A DNA stretch of 64,000 bases from Caryophanales bacterium (GCA_947459205.1 CANHCR010000003.1:34916-98915), one strand, 5' to 3'. Shown: positions 28,544-37,909, counted from the first letter of the stretch. The notes: generated by a model from the letters alone, not told the origin. Translations and numbers: made by a program.

Positions 28544-29293
28544 ATGAGCGAAACGATGACGACCCTAGAAGGATGGTATGCGTACCATGATTTTCGCACC
28601 ATCGATTGGCAAGCTTGGCGGACGCTTGACGCCGCTTTGCAGCAACAACTGTTAGATGAATTTACCGCGTTTATGGGCAGTTGCAGACAGACGGAAGAAT
28701 CACGTGCAGGAAGTACCGCTTTTTACCACATCGCCGGTCAAAAAGCCGACTTGCTCCTGTTGCACATGCGTCCGACGATCGCCGACTTGAACGAGCTGAA
28801 AACACAGTTTCACAAGTTGCGCATTGCCGACTACTTGAAACCGGCTTACTCCTATGTATCTGTCGTGGAGTTGAGCAACTATGCGGCGCGCCCAGGATTC
28901 GATCCGCTTACCGATCCTGAAGTCGCAGGCCGCCTCTACCCTATTTTACCGAAAACCGCGCACGTTTGCTTCTATCCGATGAATAAGCGACGCAGCGGCA
29001 ACGATAATTGGTACATGCTTGGTTACGACGAACGCAAAACGCTCATGCGCAACCACGGCATGATCGGCCGGACGTATGCCGGCAAAGTGAAGCAAATTAT
29101 CACCGGTTCGGTCGGTTTTGATGACTGGGAGTGGGGCGTGACGCTGTTCGCCGAGGATTCATTGCAATTCAAAAAGTTGGTCTACGAAATGCGCTTCGAC
29201 GAGGTCAGCGCACGTTACGGCGACTTCGGTGCATTCTATGTCGGCCATTTGCTCGCAGACGACGGCTTGCGCGGAATGCTTCAAGGAGTATGA
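28544..29293 (+). CDS. hemQ: coproheme decarboxylase (chlorite-dismutase family, HemQ)
   Basis: LEGWYAYHDFRTIDW...KPAYSYVSVVELSNY...MNKRRSGNDNWYMLGYDERKTLMRNHG. Confidence 0.94.
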   Translation: MSETMTTLEGWYAYHDFRTIDWQAWRTLDAALQQQLLDEFTAFMGSCRQTEESRAGSTAFYHIAGQKADLLLLHMRPTIADLNELKTQFHKLRIADYLKPAYSYVSVVELSNYAARPGFDPLTDPEVAGRLYPILPKTAHVCFYPMNKRRSGNDNWYMLGYDERKTLMRNHGMIGRTYAGKVKQIITGSVGFDDWEWGVTLFAEDSLQFKKLVYEMRFDEVSARYGDFGAFYVGHLLADDGLRGMLQGV

Positions 29294-29339
29294 CTTTCAT
29301 AAATAATGCCGAACACCATAGAGTGCTCGGCATGCTAAA

Positions 29340-29606
29340 TTATTCGTCATCGTCCGAGTCATCTTGCTCGGACATTTTTTTTTGCTGCGCGAGAAACTCT
29401 TCCGTCGCACGATCGCGCGCGCGCCCTTTGTCTTTCAAGCGTTCAATCGCTGGCACAATCAGCAAATCAATTTCCTGTTGCACGGTGTAAGCCAAGTCAT
29501 GACGCTTCACAGATTCAAGAAACGTGCCCACTTCAATTAGCGCGTTGTAGCGATCCAACTCGTCACGCGTGAGTAGGCCGCGCACCTGCACACTGCAATG
29601 CCTCAT
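29340..29606 (-). CDS. hypothetical protein, acidic C-terminus
   Basis: 88-aa ORF directly upstream-oriented with neighbouring minus-strand genes. Confidence 0.6.
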   Translation of the reverse strand: MRHCSVQVRGLLTRDELDRYNALIEVGTFLESVKRHDLAYTVQQEIDLLIVPAIERLKDKGRARDRATEEFLAQQKKMSEQDDSDDDE

Positions 29607-29618
29607 TTGCCGTCACTC

Positions 29619-30809
29619 CTACCACTTGCCTTTTTTCAGTACTAAAGGAATGCCCCCGATAATGAGCAAATAGCGCAAATCGATGACTTTTTTCATGATC
29701 GACGCCAAGAACCCCGTGATTTTCGTTTTGCCGATGACGCCAACTGCCTCGCCTTTACCAAGCGAAGCGACCGTACCTTTCAAGTTCGGTTTGAACGTAT
29801 CCAACGACTGATTGCGCATCAAACTCAACAGATTCGCCGCACACGCCTGCGCCTCTTGAATCGTAATTTGTGCCGTCGGTGGATATGGTTTGCCATCGTT
29901 ATTGAGAACGATAGAACAATCGCCGATGATGAAAATGTTGTCATGTCCTGGTGCGCGCAAATATGGATCTACTTTAACACGGTTGCGCATCGTCTCGAAA
30001 CCAGCTTCAGCAAGCAGCGAATTGCCGCGAACGCCGCCCGTCCAAACGACGGTTTGCGATTTGATGAATTCGCCATCCGAAGTGAGAATTCCTTCTTCGG
30101 TACACTCTTTGATTGCTGTACCCAACTTAAAGGAGATGCCTTTTCTAAGCAACACATCTTTCGCATATGTGACCAGTTCGGGATCGAAGCCTGGCATAAT
30201 CGTCGGTCCTGCCTCGATGTTGATGATGTTGACGAGCGTTGGATCGACGTCGAAGTTTTTGCACAAGTACGGCACGCGATCGGCCAACTCGCCGGCAAAT
30301 TCGACGCCAGTAAATCCTGCGCCGCCAACCACGAACGTCAAGCAATCAGGGCGATCGACTTCGTTTTTGTAACGCGCAAATTGATAATCGATGTGCTCGC
30401 GAATCAGTCGCACGCTGTTGATGGAACGGATGCTGAACGCATGCTCACTCAGTCCAGGGATGCCGAACGTCTCTGGTTCGCCGCCTACCGAGATGACCAA
30501 ATAATCATAGTCGAGTACGCCGTCTTCCAACTCAACTTGTTTCTGCTCGGGGCGGATCGCGGTAATCGTCGATTTGACGAACTGAATTTTTTTCGTGTCG
30601 ATTAGCGTGTCAATCGTCACGCGCGCATTTTCGACACTGTCCGTACCCGCTGCCGGCATGTGCAAATGCGTGGTGATATAATGGTACACGTGTTTGTTAA
30701 CCAGCGTTACTTCGGCTTCGTTGTAGTGCAACTCCTTTTGCAGACGTTGTGCAGTCACGATGCCGCCATAGCCGGCGCCAAGAATTACGATTTTCGGTTT
30801 CTTACCCAT
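29619..30809 (-). CDS. ndh: type II NADH dehydrogenase
   Basis: IVILGAGYGGIVTAQRLQKEL and VVGGAGFTGVEFAGELADR dual Rossmann motifs. Confidence 0.92.
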   Translation of the reverse strand: MGKKPKIVILGAGYGGIVTAQRLQKELHYNEAEVTLVNKHVYHYITTHLHMPAAGTDSVENARVTIDTLIDTKKIQFVKSTITAIRPEQKQVELEDGVLDYDYLVISVGGEPETFGIPGLSEHAFSIRSINSVRLIREHIDYQFARYKNEVDRPDCLTFVVGGAGFTGVEFAGELADRVPYLCKNFDVDPTLVNIINIEAGPTIMPGFDPELVTYAKDVLLRKGISFKLGTAIKECTEEGILTSDGEFIKSQTVVWTGGVRGNSLLAEAGFETMRNRVKVDPYLRAPGHDNIFIIGDCSIVLNNDGKPYPPTAQITIQEAQACAANLLSLMRNQSLDTFKPNLKGTVASLGKGEAVGVIGKTKITGFLASIMKKVIDLRYLLIIGGIPLVLKKGKW

Positions 30810-30873
30810 GGTTTCTCAGTCACCCTTATCTCTCTATATGCTCTAATATATTTATATGATATAATAATTAAAG

Positions 30874-30893
30874 TTTGTGAAAAAAAACACAAA
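30874..30893. promoter_or_regulatory. Rex-like operator upstream of ndh
   Basis: TTTGTGAAAAAAAACACAAA contains TTGTG-N8-CACAA, similar to Rex box TTGTGAAN4TTCACAA; overlaps a plausible -35. Confidence 0.5.
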
Positions 30894-30901
30894 GTCATTC
30901 A

Positions 30902-31035
30902 TAAAAAACGGGCATGCTTGCCCGTTTGGCGGCCAACCACTGGCAGGAATGAAAGTGGCATAGCACCACAGACTTTCTTTTCTGCCGACTAAGGGCCAAA
31001 CTTTCATAAAAAAATGGAAGCCTCAGCCGTCCATC
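30902..31035 (-). ncRNA. candidate structured RNA ending in an intrinsic terminator
   Basis: GTTTGGC (30995-31001) pairs with GCCAAAC (30924-30930), encloses further hairpins, followed by ACGGGCA-AGCA-TGCCCGTTTTTT. Confidence 0.5.
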
Positions 31036-31202
31036 ATTCGCATTCGTAAAACAAAACGTATATAATGAATGATATATTGTTGAAGCGCGAATAGCAAGTT
31101 TTGCGCACATTTTATTGTTAAAAATGTTGATTTTGTTTCATTCCAGCGCCAGAAGCGTTATAATGGATAAAGGTTTTGTCGAAATTTGGAGGTGTTTTTC
31201 AC

Positions 31203-32213
31203 GTGTCAACAGAAGTACAGAACAACCAAGAGGTAGTGGACATCGCGATTATCGGAGCCGGACCTGCCGGCATGTTCGCGGCATTTTACGGAGGTATGCG
31301 TCAAGCGACGGTGAAACTGATCGAGTGTATGCCGCAATTGGGCGGACAGCTCGCAGCGCTCTATCCGGAGAAATACATTTATGATGTGGCCGGGTTCCCG
31401 AAAGTAACTGCGCAAGAACTGGTCGACCGTTTGGCTGAGCAGTTGTCGCACTTTAAAGCGACGACGACGGCCTGCCTCGAAGAGAAAGTCATCGACGTCA
31501 AAAAAATCGAAGAGCGTCTGTTCGAAGTGACGACGGACAAGCAGAGCCATTTGGCGAAATCGGTCATCATCACAGGTGGCGTCGGCGCATTCCAACCGCG
31601 CAGACTTGAGTTGCCGGAAGCGGCACAATACGAGAAAAAGAATTTGCACTACTTTGTCGGCGATTTGAATGCGTTCGCCGGTCAAAAAGTGTTGATCAGC
31701 GGTGGCGGGGATTCCGCAGTAGACTGGGCATTGATGCTTGAGCCTATCGCTGAACAAGTGACGCTTATCCATCGTCGCGACAAATTCCGCGCACATGAGC
31801 ACAGTGTCGAAAATTTGATGAAGTCCAAAGTGAATGTTATTACTCCGAAAGAGATTACCGCATTGCACGGTGCGGATCGCATCGAAAAAGTGACGATCGC
31901 CGATTGCAAAACAAAAGAATCATTCGATTTGGATGTCGACGCGGTCATCGTCAACTTCGGCTTCATCTCCTCGCTCGGCCCAATTGCTGAATGGGGATTA
32001 GAGATTCAAAGCGGTTCGATCGTTGTCGATTCGCGCATGCAAACGAACATTCCAGGCATTTTTGCTGCTGGTGATATCACCACTTACCCAGGCAAACTGA
32101 AACTGATTGCGGTCGGTTTTGGTGAAGCGCCGACGGCCATTAACAATGCGAAAGTATACTTTGATCCGGATGCGAAACTGTCGCCGGGCCACAGTTCAAA
32201 CATGAAATTTTAA
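31203..32213 (+). CDS. ferredoxin/flavodoxin-NADP reductase type 2 (YumC-like)
   Basis: GTG start after [48 protein letters not shown]. Confidence 0.92.
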   Translation: MSTEVQNNQEVVDIAIIGAGPAGMFAAFYGGMRQATVKLIECMPQLGGQLAALYPEKYIYDVAGFPKVTAQELVDRLAEQLSHFKATTTACLEEKVIDVKKIEERLFEVTTDKQSHLAKSVIITGGVGAFQPRRLELPEAAQYEKKNLHYFVGDLNAFAGQKVLISGGGDSAVDWALMLEPIAEQVTLIHRRDKFRAHEHSVENLMKSKVNVITPKEITALHGADRIEKVTIADCKTKESFDLDVDAVIVNFGFISSLGPIAEWGLEIQSGSIVVDSRMQTNIPGIFAAGDITTYPGKLKLIAVGFGEAPTAINNAKVYFDPDAKLSPGHSSNMKF

Positions 32214-32242
32214 TCCTATACGTAATCTAGGGAGGAACGATC

Positions 32243-32803
32243 ATGGTCGCTGTGCATTCCAACATGTTCCCGCTTGGCAAACTAGCGCCTGACTTCAACT
32301 TGCTTGAAGTAACATCTGGCACATATCAATCGCTCAACGAACTGAAATCGGACAAGGCAACAGTGATTATGTTCATCTGTAATCATTGCCCATATGTGAA
32401 GCACGTCAACGTAGAACTCGTTCGTCTATATGCTGACTATGCGGCGCGCGGAGTAGCATTCATTGCGATTAGTTCGAATGATGTCGAAAAATATCCGGAC
32501 GATTCACCAGAGCAGATGAAGTTGACGGCTGAACAGACCGGATATCAGTTTCCGTATCTATATGACGAAACGCAGGAAGTGGCGCGCGCTTATGAAGCGG
32601 CCTGCACACCTGATTTCTACATTTTCGACGAACAACTCGGTTGTGTCTATCGCGGGCAATTGGATGATTCCCGTCCGAAAAATGACAAACCAGTCACAGG
32701 TAAAGATGTGCGTTCGGCGCTTGATCAGCTGCTTGCAGGACAACCTGTAAACCCGGAGCAAGTACCGAGTCTTGGATGCAACATCAAGTGGAAAGAAAAT
32801 TAA
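32243..32803 (+). CDS. thioredoxin-like AhpC/TSA family protein
   Basis: GKLAPDFNLLEV...VIMFICNHCPYVKHVN. Confidence 0.88.
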   Translation: MVAVHSNMFPLGKLAPDFNLLEVTSGTYQSLNELKSDKATVIMFICNHCPYVKHVNVELVRLYADYAARGVAFIAISSNDVEKYPDDSPEQMKLTAEQTGYQFPYLYDETQEVARAYEAACTPDFYIFDEQLGCVYRGQLDDSRPKNDKPVTGKDVRSALDQLLAGQPVNPEQVPSLGCNIKWKEN

Positions 32804-33183
32804 TTCGCTTCAACGACTTGCTGGAGTAAGGTGACACCGTCCATTACGCGCGGAAAGCCAATGTACGGGATGCAGTGGATCATGATTTCCATCAGTTCGT
32901 CTTTGGTTAGACCGGCGCGCAGTCCCGATTGCAGATGCACCTTCAATTGATGCGTATCACCTTGTGTTAACAAACTAGTGATGGTGATGATCATTCGTTG
33001 TTGCAACGTCAATCCTGGACGAGCGTAAACGTCTCCGTAAGCGAAGCGGATAATCATGTCGCACAAGTCGGGCGCAAAACTTCGCAGTTGCTCGATTCGC
33101 TCTCGGCCCTGTTCGCCGGTTATGTGTAAAAGTTCGTTCCAGCCGCGCTCATAACGACTTTCGGATTCATTCGATGGATGCAT
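32800..33183 (-). CDS. carboxymuconolactone decarboxylase family protein
   Basis: RPGLTLQQRMIITITSLLTQGDTHQLKVHLQSGLRAGLTKDELMEIMIH. Confidence 0.9.
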   Translation of the reverse strand: MHPSNESESRYERGWNELLHITGEQGRERIEQLRSFAPDLCDMIIRFAYGDVYARPGLTLQQRMIITITSLLTQGDTHQLKVHLQSGLRAGLTKDELMEIMIHCIPYIGFPRVMDGVTLLQQVVEAN

Positions 33184-33229
33184 GATTTCACTACCTTTTT
33201 AAAAGTGGATGACATTATTATATACAAAT

Positions 33230-33278
33230 ACAGCAGTAGCGAACAAACCTTTCGGTCAGCCGCAACTGCTGTTTTTTA
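33230..33278 (+). terminator. terminator-like hairpin upstream of the DUF2161 gene
   Basis: ACAGCAGT (33230-33237) pairs with ACTGCTGT (33265-33272), followed by TTTTTT. Confidence 0.55.
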
Positions 33279-33320
33279 TGAAAGTTTGGCCTTAGCCGCC
33301 AAACGGGGAGGTCCCGTGCG

Positions 33321-34031
33321 ATGAAACGCAAAGAGTCTGATCTATACGAACCAGTGAAACGACATTTTGTTGCGCGCGGTTTTACTGTGCGTGGCGAAGT
33401 GCTGCATTGCGATTTAGTCGCGCTGGACAGCGAGGATACGGTGCATATTGTTGAACTGAAATCGGCGTGTAATTTGACCGTGCTATTGCAGGCAGTTGCC
33501 CGTCTGAACGTCTCTCACTTCGTGTACGTCGCCATTCCCCAACCGAGCAAACGTCAACAACCGCACTGGCGCGAACTGCTCAAACTTTGCCACATGATCG
33601 GCATCGGACTGCTGACTGTAACGTTTTTGCGAGATGGTGCATTCGTCACCGAGCAAGTACCGGCGCGCCGTTCCGAACAGCGCACAAATCAGAAAAAGCG
33701 GACGGCGCTGGTGCGCGAGACGAAAGCTCGTAGAGGCGACTATAATGTTGGCGGAACGAATAAAACGAAACGGCTGACCGCTTATCGCCAGCTCGCCTTG
33801 CTTTGTGCCAATTACATTGCGGGCAACGGACCAAGTTCACCGAAACAACTGCGTGCGGCTTTGTTGCAAGACAAAGTGGCGGGGGTGTTGCAAGGCAACG
33901 TCTACGGTTGGTTTGAACGCATCAACAAGGGGATATACGGCTTAACAGATATGGGAAGGCAAGCATTGATCGAGTATGCTCATGTGTTGCGAGCGATGCA
34001 TCCTGTGGAGTATAATGAAACAAAGGGTTAA
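33321..34031 (+). CDS. DUF2161-type protein with PD-(D/E)XK nuclease-like core
   Basis: YEPVKRHFVARGFTVRGEVLHCDLVALDSEDTVHIVELKSACNL (D...E-x-K pattern). Confidence 0.8.
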   Translation: MKRKESDLYEPVKRHFVARGFTVRGEVLHCDLVALDSEDTVHIVELKSACNLTVLLQAVARLNVSHFVYVAIPQPSKRQQPHWRELLKLCHMIGIGLLTVTFLRDGAFVTEQVPARRSEQRTNQKKRTALVRETKARRGDYNVGGTNKTKRLTAYRQLALLCANYIAGNGPSSPKQLRAALLQDKVAGVLQGNVYGWFERINKGIYGLTDMGRQALIEYAHVLRAMHPVEYNETKG

Positions 34032-34052
34032 TGAATAGTGGAGGTGTCTGAG

Positions 34053-34145
34053 ATGGCATTGTTTTTGACTTCGTTAGTGCTCGTTTTGTTCCTTGTCGCA
34101 ATTTTGACGGCTGCCTACAACAAGGACAAAACAAAAGGTTTATAA
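34053..34145 (+). CDS. 30-aa membrane micropeptide
   Basis: MALFLTSLVLVLFLVAILTAAYNKDKTKGL with GGAGGTG upstream and a terminator downstream. Confidence 0.5.
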   Translation: MALFLTSLVLVLFLVAILTAAYNKDKTKGL

Positions 34146-34172
34146 AATCCGGATATTTAAAGTTCTAAACTT

Positions 34173-34217
34173 GCAAAAAAAGAGACAGTTCACTGAGAAC
34201 TGTCTCTTTTTTTGTCA
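34173..34217. terminator. bidirectional intrinsic terminator
   Basis: AAAAAGAGACAGTTC...GAACTGTCTCTTTTTTT. Confidence 0.9.
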
Positions 34218-34231
34218 TGATTTTTTTGAGA

Positions 34232-34528
34232 TTACTGGATTTGCGACTGAATGCGCGAATGTTGCGTCATTTGACCGACACATGAAGTACACACGTCTCT
34301 ATCCTTGAACTTAATAACGTTTTCGATTGAGCCACAAAAAATACATTTTTCACGATAACGCTCCAAAATGATATTATCGCCACTGACGATAATCTCAATC
34401 GGCGCCTCAACATCCATGTTATACCTTTCGCGAAGAGATTTTGGCAGTACGATACGGCCCAACTGATCTACACGGCGGACAATTCCAATCGGTCTGTACT
34501 TGGTTGGTTGAATCGACAATCTGCTCAC
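34232..34528 (-). CDS. abrB: AbrB/SpoVT-family transition-state regulator
   Basis: YRPIGIVRRVDQLGRIVLPKSLRERYNMDVEAPIEIIVSGDNIILERY. Confidence 0.92.
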   Translation of the reverse strand: MSRLSIQPTKYRPIGIVRRVDQLGRIVLPKSLRERYNMDVEAPIEIIVSGDNIILERYREKCIFCGSIENVIKFKDRDVCTSCVGQMTQHSRIQSQIQ

Positions 34529-34650
34529 CCCTTTTCCTACTTTTATTTACAATCTCTTAATAAATCTACTTCTATATTTTATACTTTAATAAAACGAAAC
34601 GCAACAATTTTTTGTCAATTTACACAATTTGCATAAAGGACAACATAATA

Positions 34651-35115
34651 TTATGTCATTGAGGGGAATTGCAGTTGTCGAAACGCCTCATAAATGATGA
34701 CAGCAACAGCATTCGAAAGGTTAATCGAGCGGACATTGCCCGTCATCGGCAAGCGAATACATGTATCGGGATATTGTTCTAAAATTTGCGTAGACAAGCC
34801 CTTTGTCTCCTGACCAAACACAAACACGTCTTCGTCAGCATACTCGAACTCGGAATAACTACGTGAACCAGTCGTTTCAATCAGAAACATTCGACGCCCT
34901 GCCAACGCTTGTTGAAGTTCGGCAAACGAACGATGCGTGTGCAGATTGACCGACGGCCAATAGTCGAGTCCTGCACGCTTGAGATAACGGTCGGCAAGCG
35001 AGAATCCAAGTGGCTCGACAAGATGCAAATGAGCGCCGGTCGCTGCACAAGTGCGAGCGATATTCCCCGTGTTGGCCGGTATGAGCGGCTCAACCAGTAC
35101 GATGTGGAGCGCCAT
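34651..35115 (-). CDS. trmL: tRNA (cytidine(34)-2'-O)-methyltransferase
   Basis: SPOUT motifs: EPLIPANTGNIARTCAATGAHLHLVEPLGF; IRLPMTGNVRSINLSNAVAVIIYEAFRQL. Confidence 0.93.
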   Translation of the reverse strand: MALHIVLVEPLIPANTGNIARTCAATGAHLHLVEPLGFSLADRYLKRAGLDYWPSVNLHTHRSFAELQQALAGRRMFLIETTGSRSYSEFEYADEDVFVFGQETKGLSTQILEQYPDTCIRLPMTGNVRSINLSNAVAVIIYEAFRQLQFPSMT

Positions 35116-35121
35116 CGCCGC

Positions 35122-36219
35122 TTAACCGTTTTGTTTTTGGAAGTCGAGCATAAAATCACGAAGCGCTTGGCATGCTTCGAGCGGTACTGCGTTGTATGTT
35201 GAAGCGCGCAATCCGCCGACGCTGCGATGACCTTTCAGACCGACAAAACCGGCTTGCTCAGACGCCTTAGCGAACGCTTTCTCTAGCTCTTCCGACTGCA
35301 GACGGAACGTGATATTCATTAGCGAACGACTATCCACATGTGCACATCCGTTGTAGAAACCACCGCTATTGTCGATGACATCATATATCAGATGCGCTTT
35401 TTGCTCATTGCGCTGGTTGACAGCAGCTAGTCCGCCTTGCTCCTTCAACCACTTTAGAACGAGGTTAACCATATATACCGAGAAAGATGGCGGCGTATTG
35501 TAAAGCGATTTGTTTTTACTGTGAATGCCGTAACGAAGCATGGTTGGAATGTTTTTCGGCAAATCTTCAAGCAGATCGTCGCGAATGATGACGACGGTCA
35601 CGCCCGATGGGCCAAGGTTTTTCTGAGCACCAGCATAAATCAAACCGAATTTGGAGACATCAATCGGCTTCGATAAAATGTCGCTCGACATGTCAGCAAT
35701 GAGTGGCACGTTGCCTGTATCAGGGAACTCTTTGAACTGCGCACCAGAAATCGTCTCATTCGATGTAATATGCACATAAGCAGCATTTTCGCTAATGTTA
35801 AATTCCGTTGGTTTCGGCATGCGCATATAGTTGTCAGCAACGAGATCAGCAGCCAACGCGACGTCGCCGAACAAGCGCGCCTCCTGAATCGCTTTTTCCG
35901 CCCAAGCGCCTGTCATCACGTAATTCGCAACTTTTCCAGGGCGCAAAAAGTTCATTGGCACCATCGCAAACTGCGTGCTCGCACCACCTTGAACGAACAG
36001 TGCTTGATAACCTTTTTCAACGCCAAGCAATTCCATCAACAATTGTTCGCATTCATTATTAACTTGCTCATAAATCGCGCTTCTATGCGACATTTCCATG
36101 ACGGACATGCCGGCATTTTGGAAATTGGTGAACTCGGCTTGCGCCTTTTCGAGTACGGCGAGCGGCAAACCAGCCGGTCCAGCGTTAAAATTGTATGCGC
36201 GATGTGTTTGATTTGTCAT
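35122..36219 (-). CDS. serC: phosphoserine aminotransferase
   Basis: YNFNAGPAGLPLAVLEKAQAEF; GLIYAGAQKNLGPSGVTVVIIR. Confidence 0.96.
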   Translation of the reverse strand: MTNQTHRAYNFNAGPAGLPLAVLEKAQAEFTNFQNAGMSVMEMSHRSAIYEQVNNECEQLLMELLGVEKGYQALFVQGGASTQFAMVPMNFLRPGKVANYVMTGAWAEKAIQEARLFGDVALAADLVADNYMRMPKPTEFNISENAAYVHITSNETISGAQFKEFPDTGNVPLIADMSSDILSKPIDVSKFGLIYAGAQKNLGPSGVTVVIIRDDLLEDLPKNIPTMLRYGIHSKNKSLYNTPPSFSVYMVNLVLKWLKEQGGLAAVNQRNEQKAHLIYDVIDNSGGFYNGCAHVDSRSLMNITFRLQSEELEKAFAKASEQAGFVGLKGHRSVGGLRASTYNAVPLEACQALRDFMLDFQKQNG

Positions 36220-36262
36220 GAGTTAAAGCACCTCTTCCGTCGATTTCAATATCCCTAATCAT

Positions 36263-36305
36263 ACCAAAACCCAAAACTCGGCGCAAACCGAGTCTTGGGT
36301 TTGGA
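36263..36305 (-). terminator. intrinsic terminator downstream of glnA
   Basis: AAACCCAAGACTCGG-TTTGCG-CCGAGTTTTGGGTTT. Confidence 0.75.
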
Positions 36306-36352
36306 ACGGTGCGTAGTGCACCGAATATATCGTATGATGCCTTCGCTCGATC

Positions 36353-37777
36353 TTATAGGTCGAAGTAGAGCGAGTATTCGTGCGGATGAACACGGATCGA
36401 AACTTGTTTCGCTTCGTCGCGTTTGAATGCGATGTAGTTGTCGATGAAGTCTTTAGAGAAAACATCGCCTGCAAGCAAGAACTCGAAGTCAGCTTCAAGT
36501 GCGTCAAGCGCCTCATCGAGCGAACCTGGTACGCTGCGGATGTTCTTCTTCTCTTCATCAGCCAATTCGTAAATGTTTGTATCCAATGGACCATAGCCAA
36601 GTGCGCGCGGATCGATTTTGTTTTTGATACCGTCCAAACCTGCAAGCAACATCGCTGCGAACGCAAGGTAAGGGTTCGCTGTTGAGTCTGGTGTACGGAA
36701 CTCGATGCGGCAACCTTTTGGTGTTACAGCAGCAACTGGAATACGAACTGCAGCGGAACGGTTACCTTTGGAGAATACAAGGTTAACTGGTGCTTCGTAG
36801 CCAGGAACCAAGCGTTTGAAAGAGTTCGTGCTCGGGTTTGTGATTGCGATCAAAGCAGGCGCGTGGTAGAGGATACCGCCGATGTAGTACATTGCAGTCT
36901 CACTCAAGTTCGCATAGTTGCCTTTTTCGTAGAACAAAGGCTCGCCATCTTTGAAAATACTTTGGTGAACGTGCATACCGCTACCGTTGTCACCGAACAA
37001 TGGCTTTGGCATGAATGTTGCTACTTTGCCATATTGGCGCGCAGTGTTTTGGATGATGTATTTGTATTTCATCAAGTTATCAGCTGTTTCAGTCAACGAG
37101 CTGAAACGGAAGTTGATTTCGCCTTGACCTGCAGTTGCAACTTCGTGGTGATGACGCTCGATGCGGAGGCCCGCTTCTTGCATGTAGTTACACATTTGGC
37201 TGCGAATATCTTGTTGTGTATCAGTCGGTGCAACCGGTACATAACCGCCTTTGTTGCGGACTTTGAAACCAAGGTTGCCGCCTTCTTCTTCACGACCTGT
37301 GTTCCAAGCTGCTTCTTCGGAATCTACGGAGTAGAAGGAAGATTTTTGACCGCTCTCATAACGAACATCGTCGAAAATGAAGAATTCGGACTCTGGGGCA
37401 AAGTATGCATCCGAACCGATGCCTGTCGTTTGCAAATACTCTTCTGCTTTTTGCGCGATACCGCGTGGATCGCGGTCATATCTCTCGCCTTCTGGCGTAT
37501 GGATGTTACACATAACGATCAATGTTGGGTGAGCTGTAAATGGATCGATGTACACCGACTCAGTGTCCGGCAACATAACCATGTCGGACTCTTCAATACC
37601 TTTGAAACCTGGGATTGAGGAACCGTCAAACGCTACACCGATTTCGAACGTGCTCTCTTCAACTTCAGTTGCAGGCAAGGAGATGTGGTGCGCACGACCG
37701 GAAAGGTCGACAAAGCGAAAATCCACCCACTGAATGCCTTCGTCCTTGATTAACTTCAACACTTTTTCTACTGACAT
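36353..37777 (-). CDS. glnA: glutamine synthetase, GSI-beta type
   Basis: FDGSSIPGFKGIEESDMVMLPD; beta-type insertion SVDSEEAAWNTGREEEGGNLGFKVRNKGGYVPV; Tyr retained in NIYELA, aligned with adenylylation site NLYDLP of E. coli GlnA. Confidence 0.95.
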   Translation of the reverse strand: MSVEKVLKLIKDEGIQWVDFRFVDLSGRAHHISLPATEVEESTFEIGVAFDGSSIPGFKGIEESDMVMLPDTESVYIDPFTAHPTLIVMCNIHTPEGERYDRDPRGIAQKAEEYLQTTGIGSDAYFAPESEFFIFDDVRYESGQKSSFYSVDSEEAAWNTGREEEGGNLGFKVRNKGGYVPVAPTDTQQDIRSQMCNYMQEAGLRIERHHHEVATAGQGEINFRFSSLTETADNLMKYKYIIQNTARQYGKVATFMPKPLFGDNGSGMHVHQSIFKDGEPLFYEKGNYANLSETAMYYIGGILYHAPALIAITNPSTNSFKRLVPGYEAPVNLVFSKGNRSAAVRIPVAAVTPKGCRIEFRTPDSTANPYLAFAAMLLAGLDGIKNKIDPRALGYGPLDTNIYELADEEKKNIRSVPGSLDEALDALEADFEFLLAGDVFSKDFIDNYIAFKRDEAKQVSIRVHPHEYSLYFDL

Positions 37778-37817
37778 GCTAATTTCCCTCCGTTTTCCGA
37801 ACATTTTTGTAATTTTG

Positions 37818-37835
37818 AACTTGAATGTTCAAGTT
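37818..37835. promoter_or_regulatory. 18-bp palindrome just downstream of the predicted glnA start site
   Basis: AACTTGAA-TG-TTCAAGTT. Confidence 0.5.
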
Positions 37836-37852
37836 TCACTAACTAATTCGAA

Positions 37853-37881
37853 ATTATATAGGTTGTGTATAGCTAAGTCAA
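37853..37881 (-). promoter_or_regulatory. SigA-type promoter of glnA
   Basis: Minus strand TTGACT, 17-bp spacer, TATAAT. Confidence 0.8.
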
Positions 37882-37909
37882 GTCGAATGTAAGGTATTTT
37901 TTAAATTTA

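Noticed and set aside
29856-30605. 249-aa plus-strand ORF
   Set aside because: Antisense shadow of ndh with no recognisable domain
30902-31035. Assignment to c-di-GMP (GEMM), preQ1, T-box or other known riboswitch
   Set aside because: No recognisable match to the conserved core of those classes
30895-31110. 71-aa minus-strand ORF (MCAKLAIRAS...MPVFYE)
   Set aside because: Lies over two terminator-like hairpins and the candidate RNA; no RBS; more likely non-coding
31206-31868. 220-aa minus-strand ORF
   Set aside because: Antisense to the YumC-like reductase gene
36259-36666. 135-aa minus-strand ORF at the 3' end of glnA
   Set aside because: Out-of-frame overlap with glnA and its terminator
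36863-37618. 251-aa plus-strand ORF
   Set aside because: Antisense shadow of glnA
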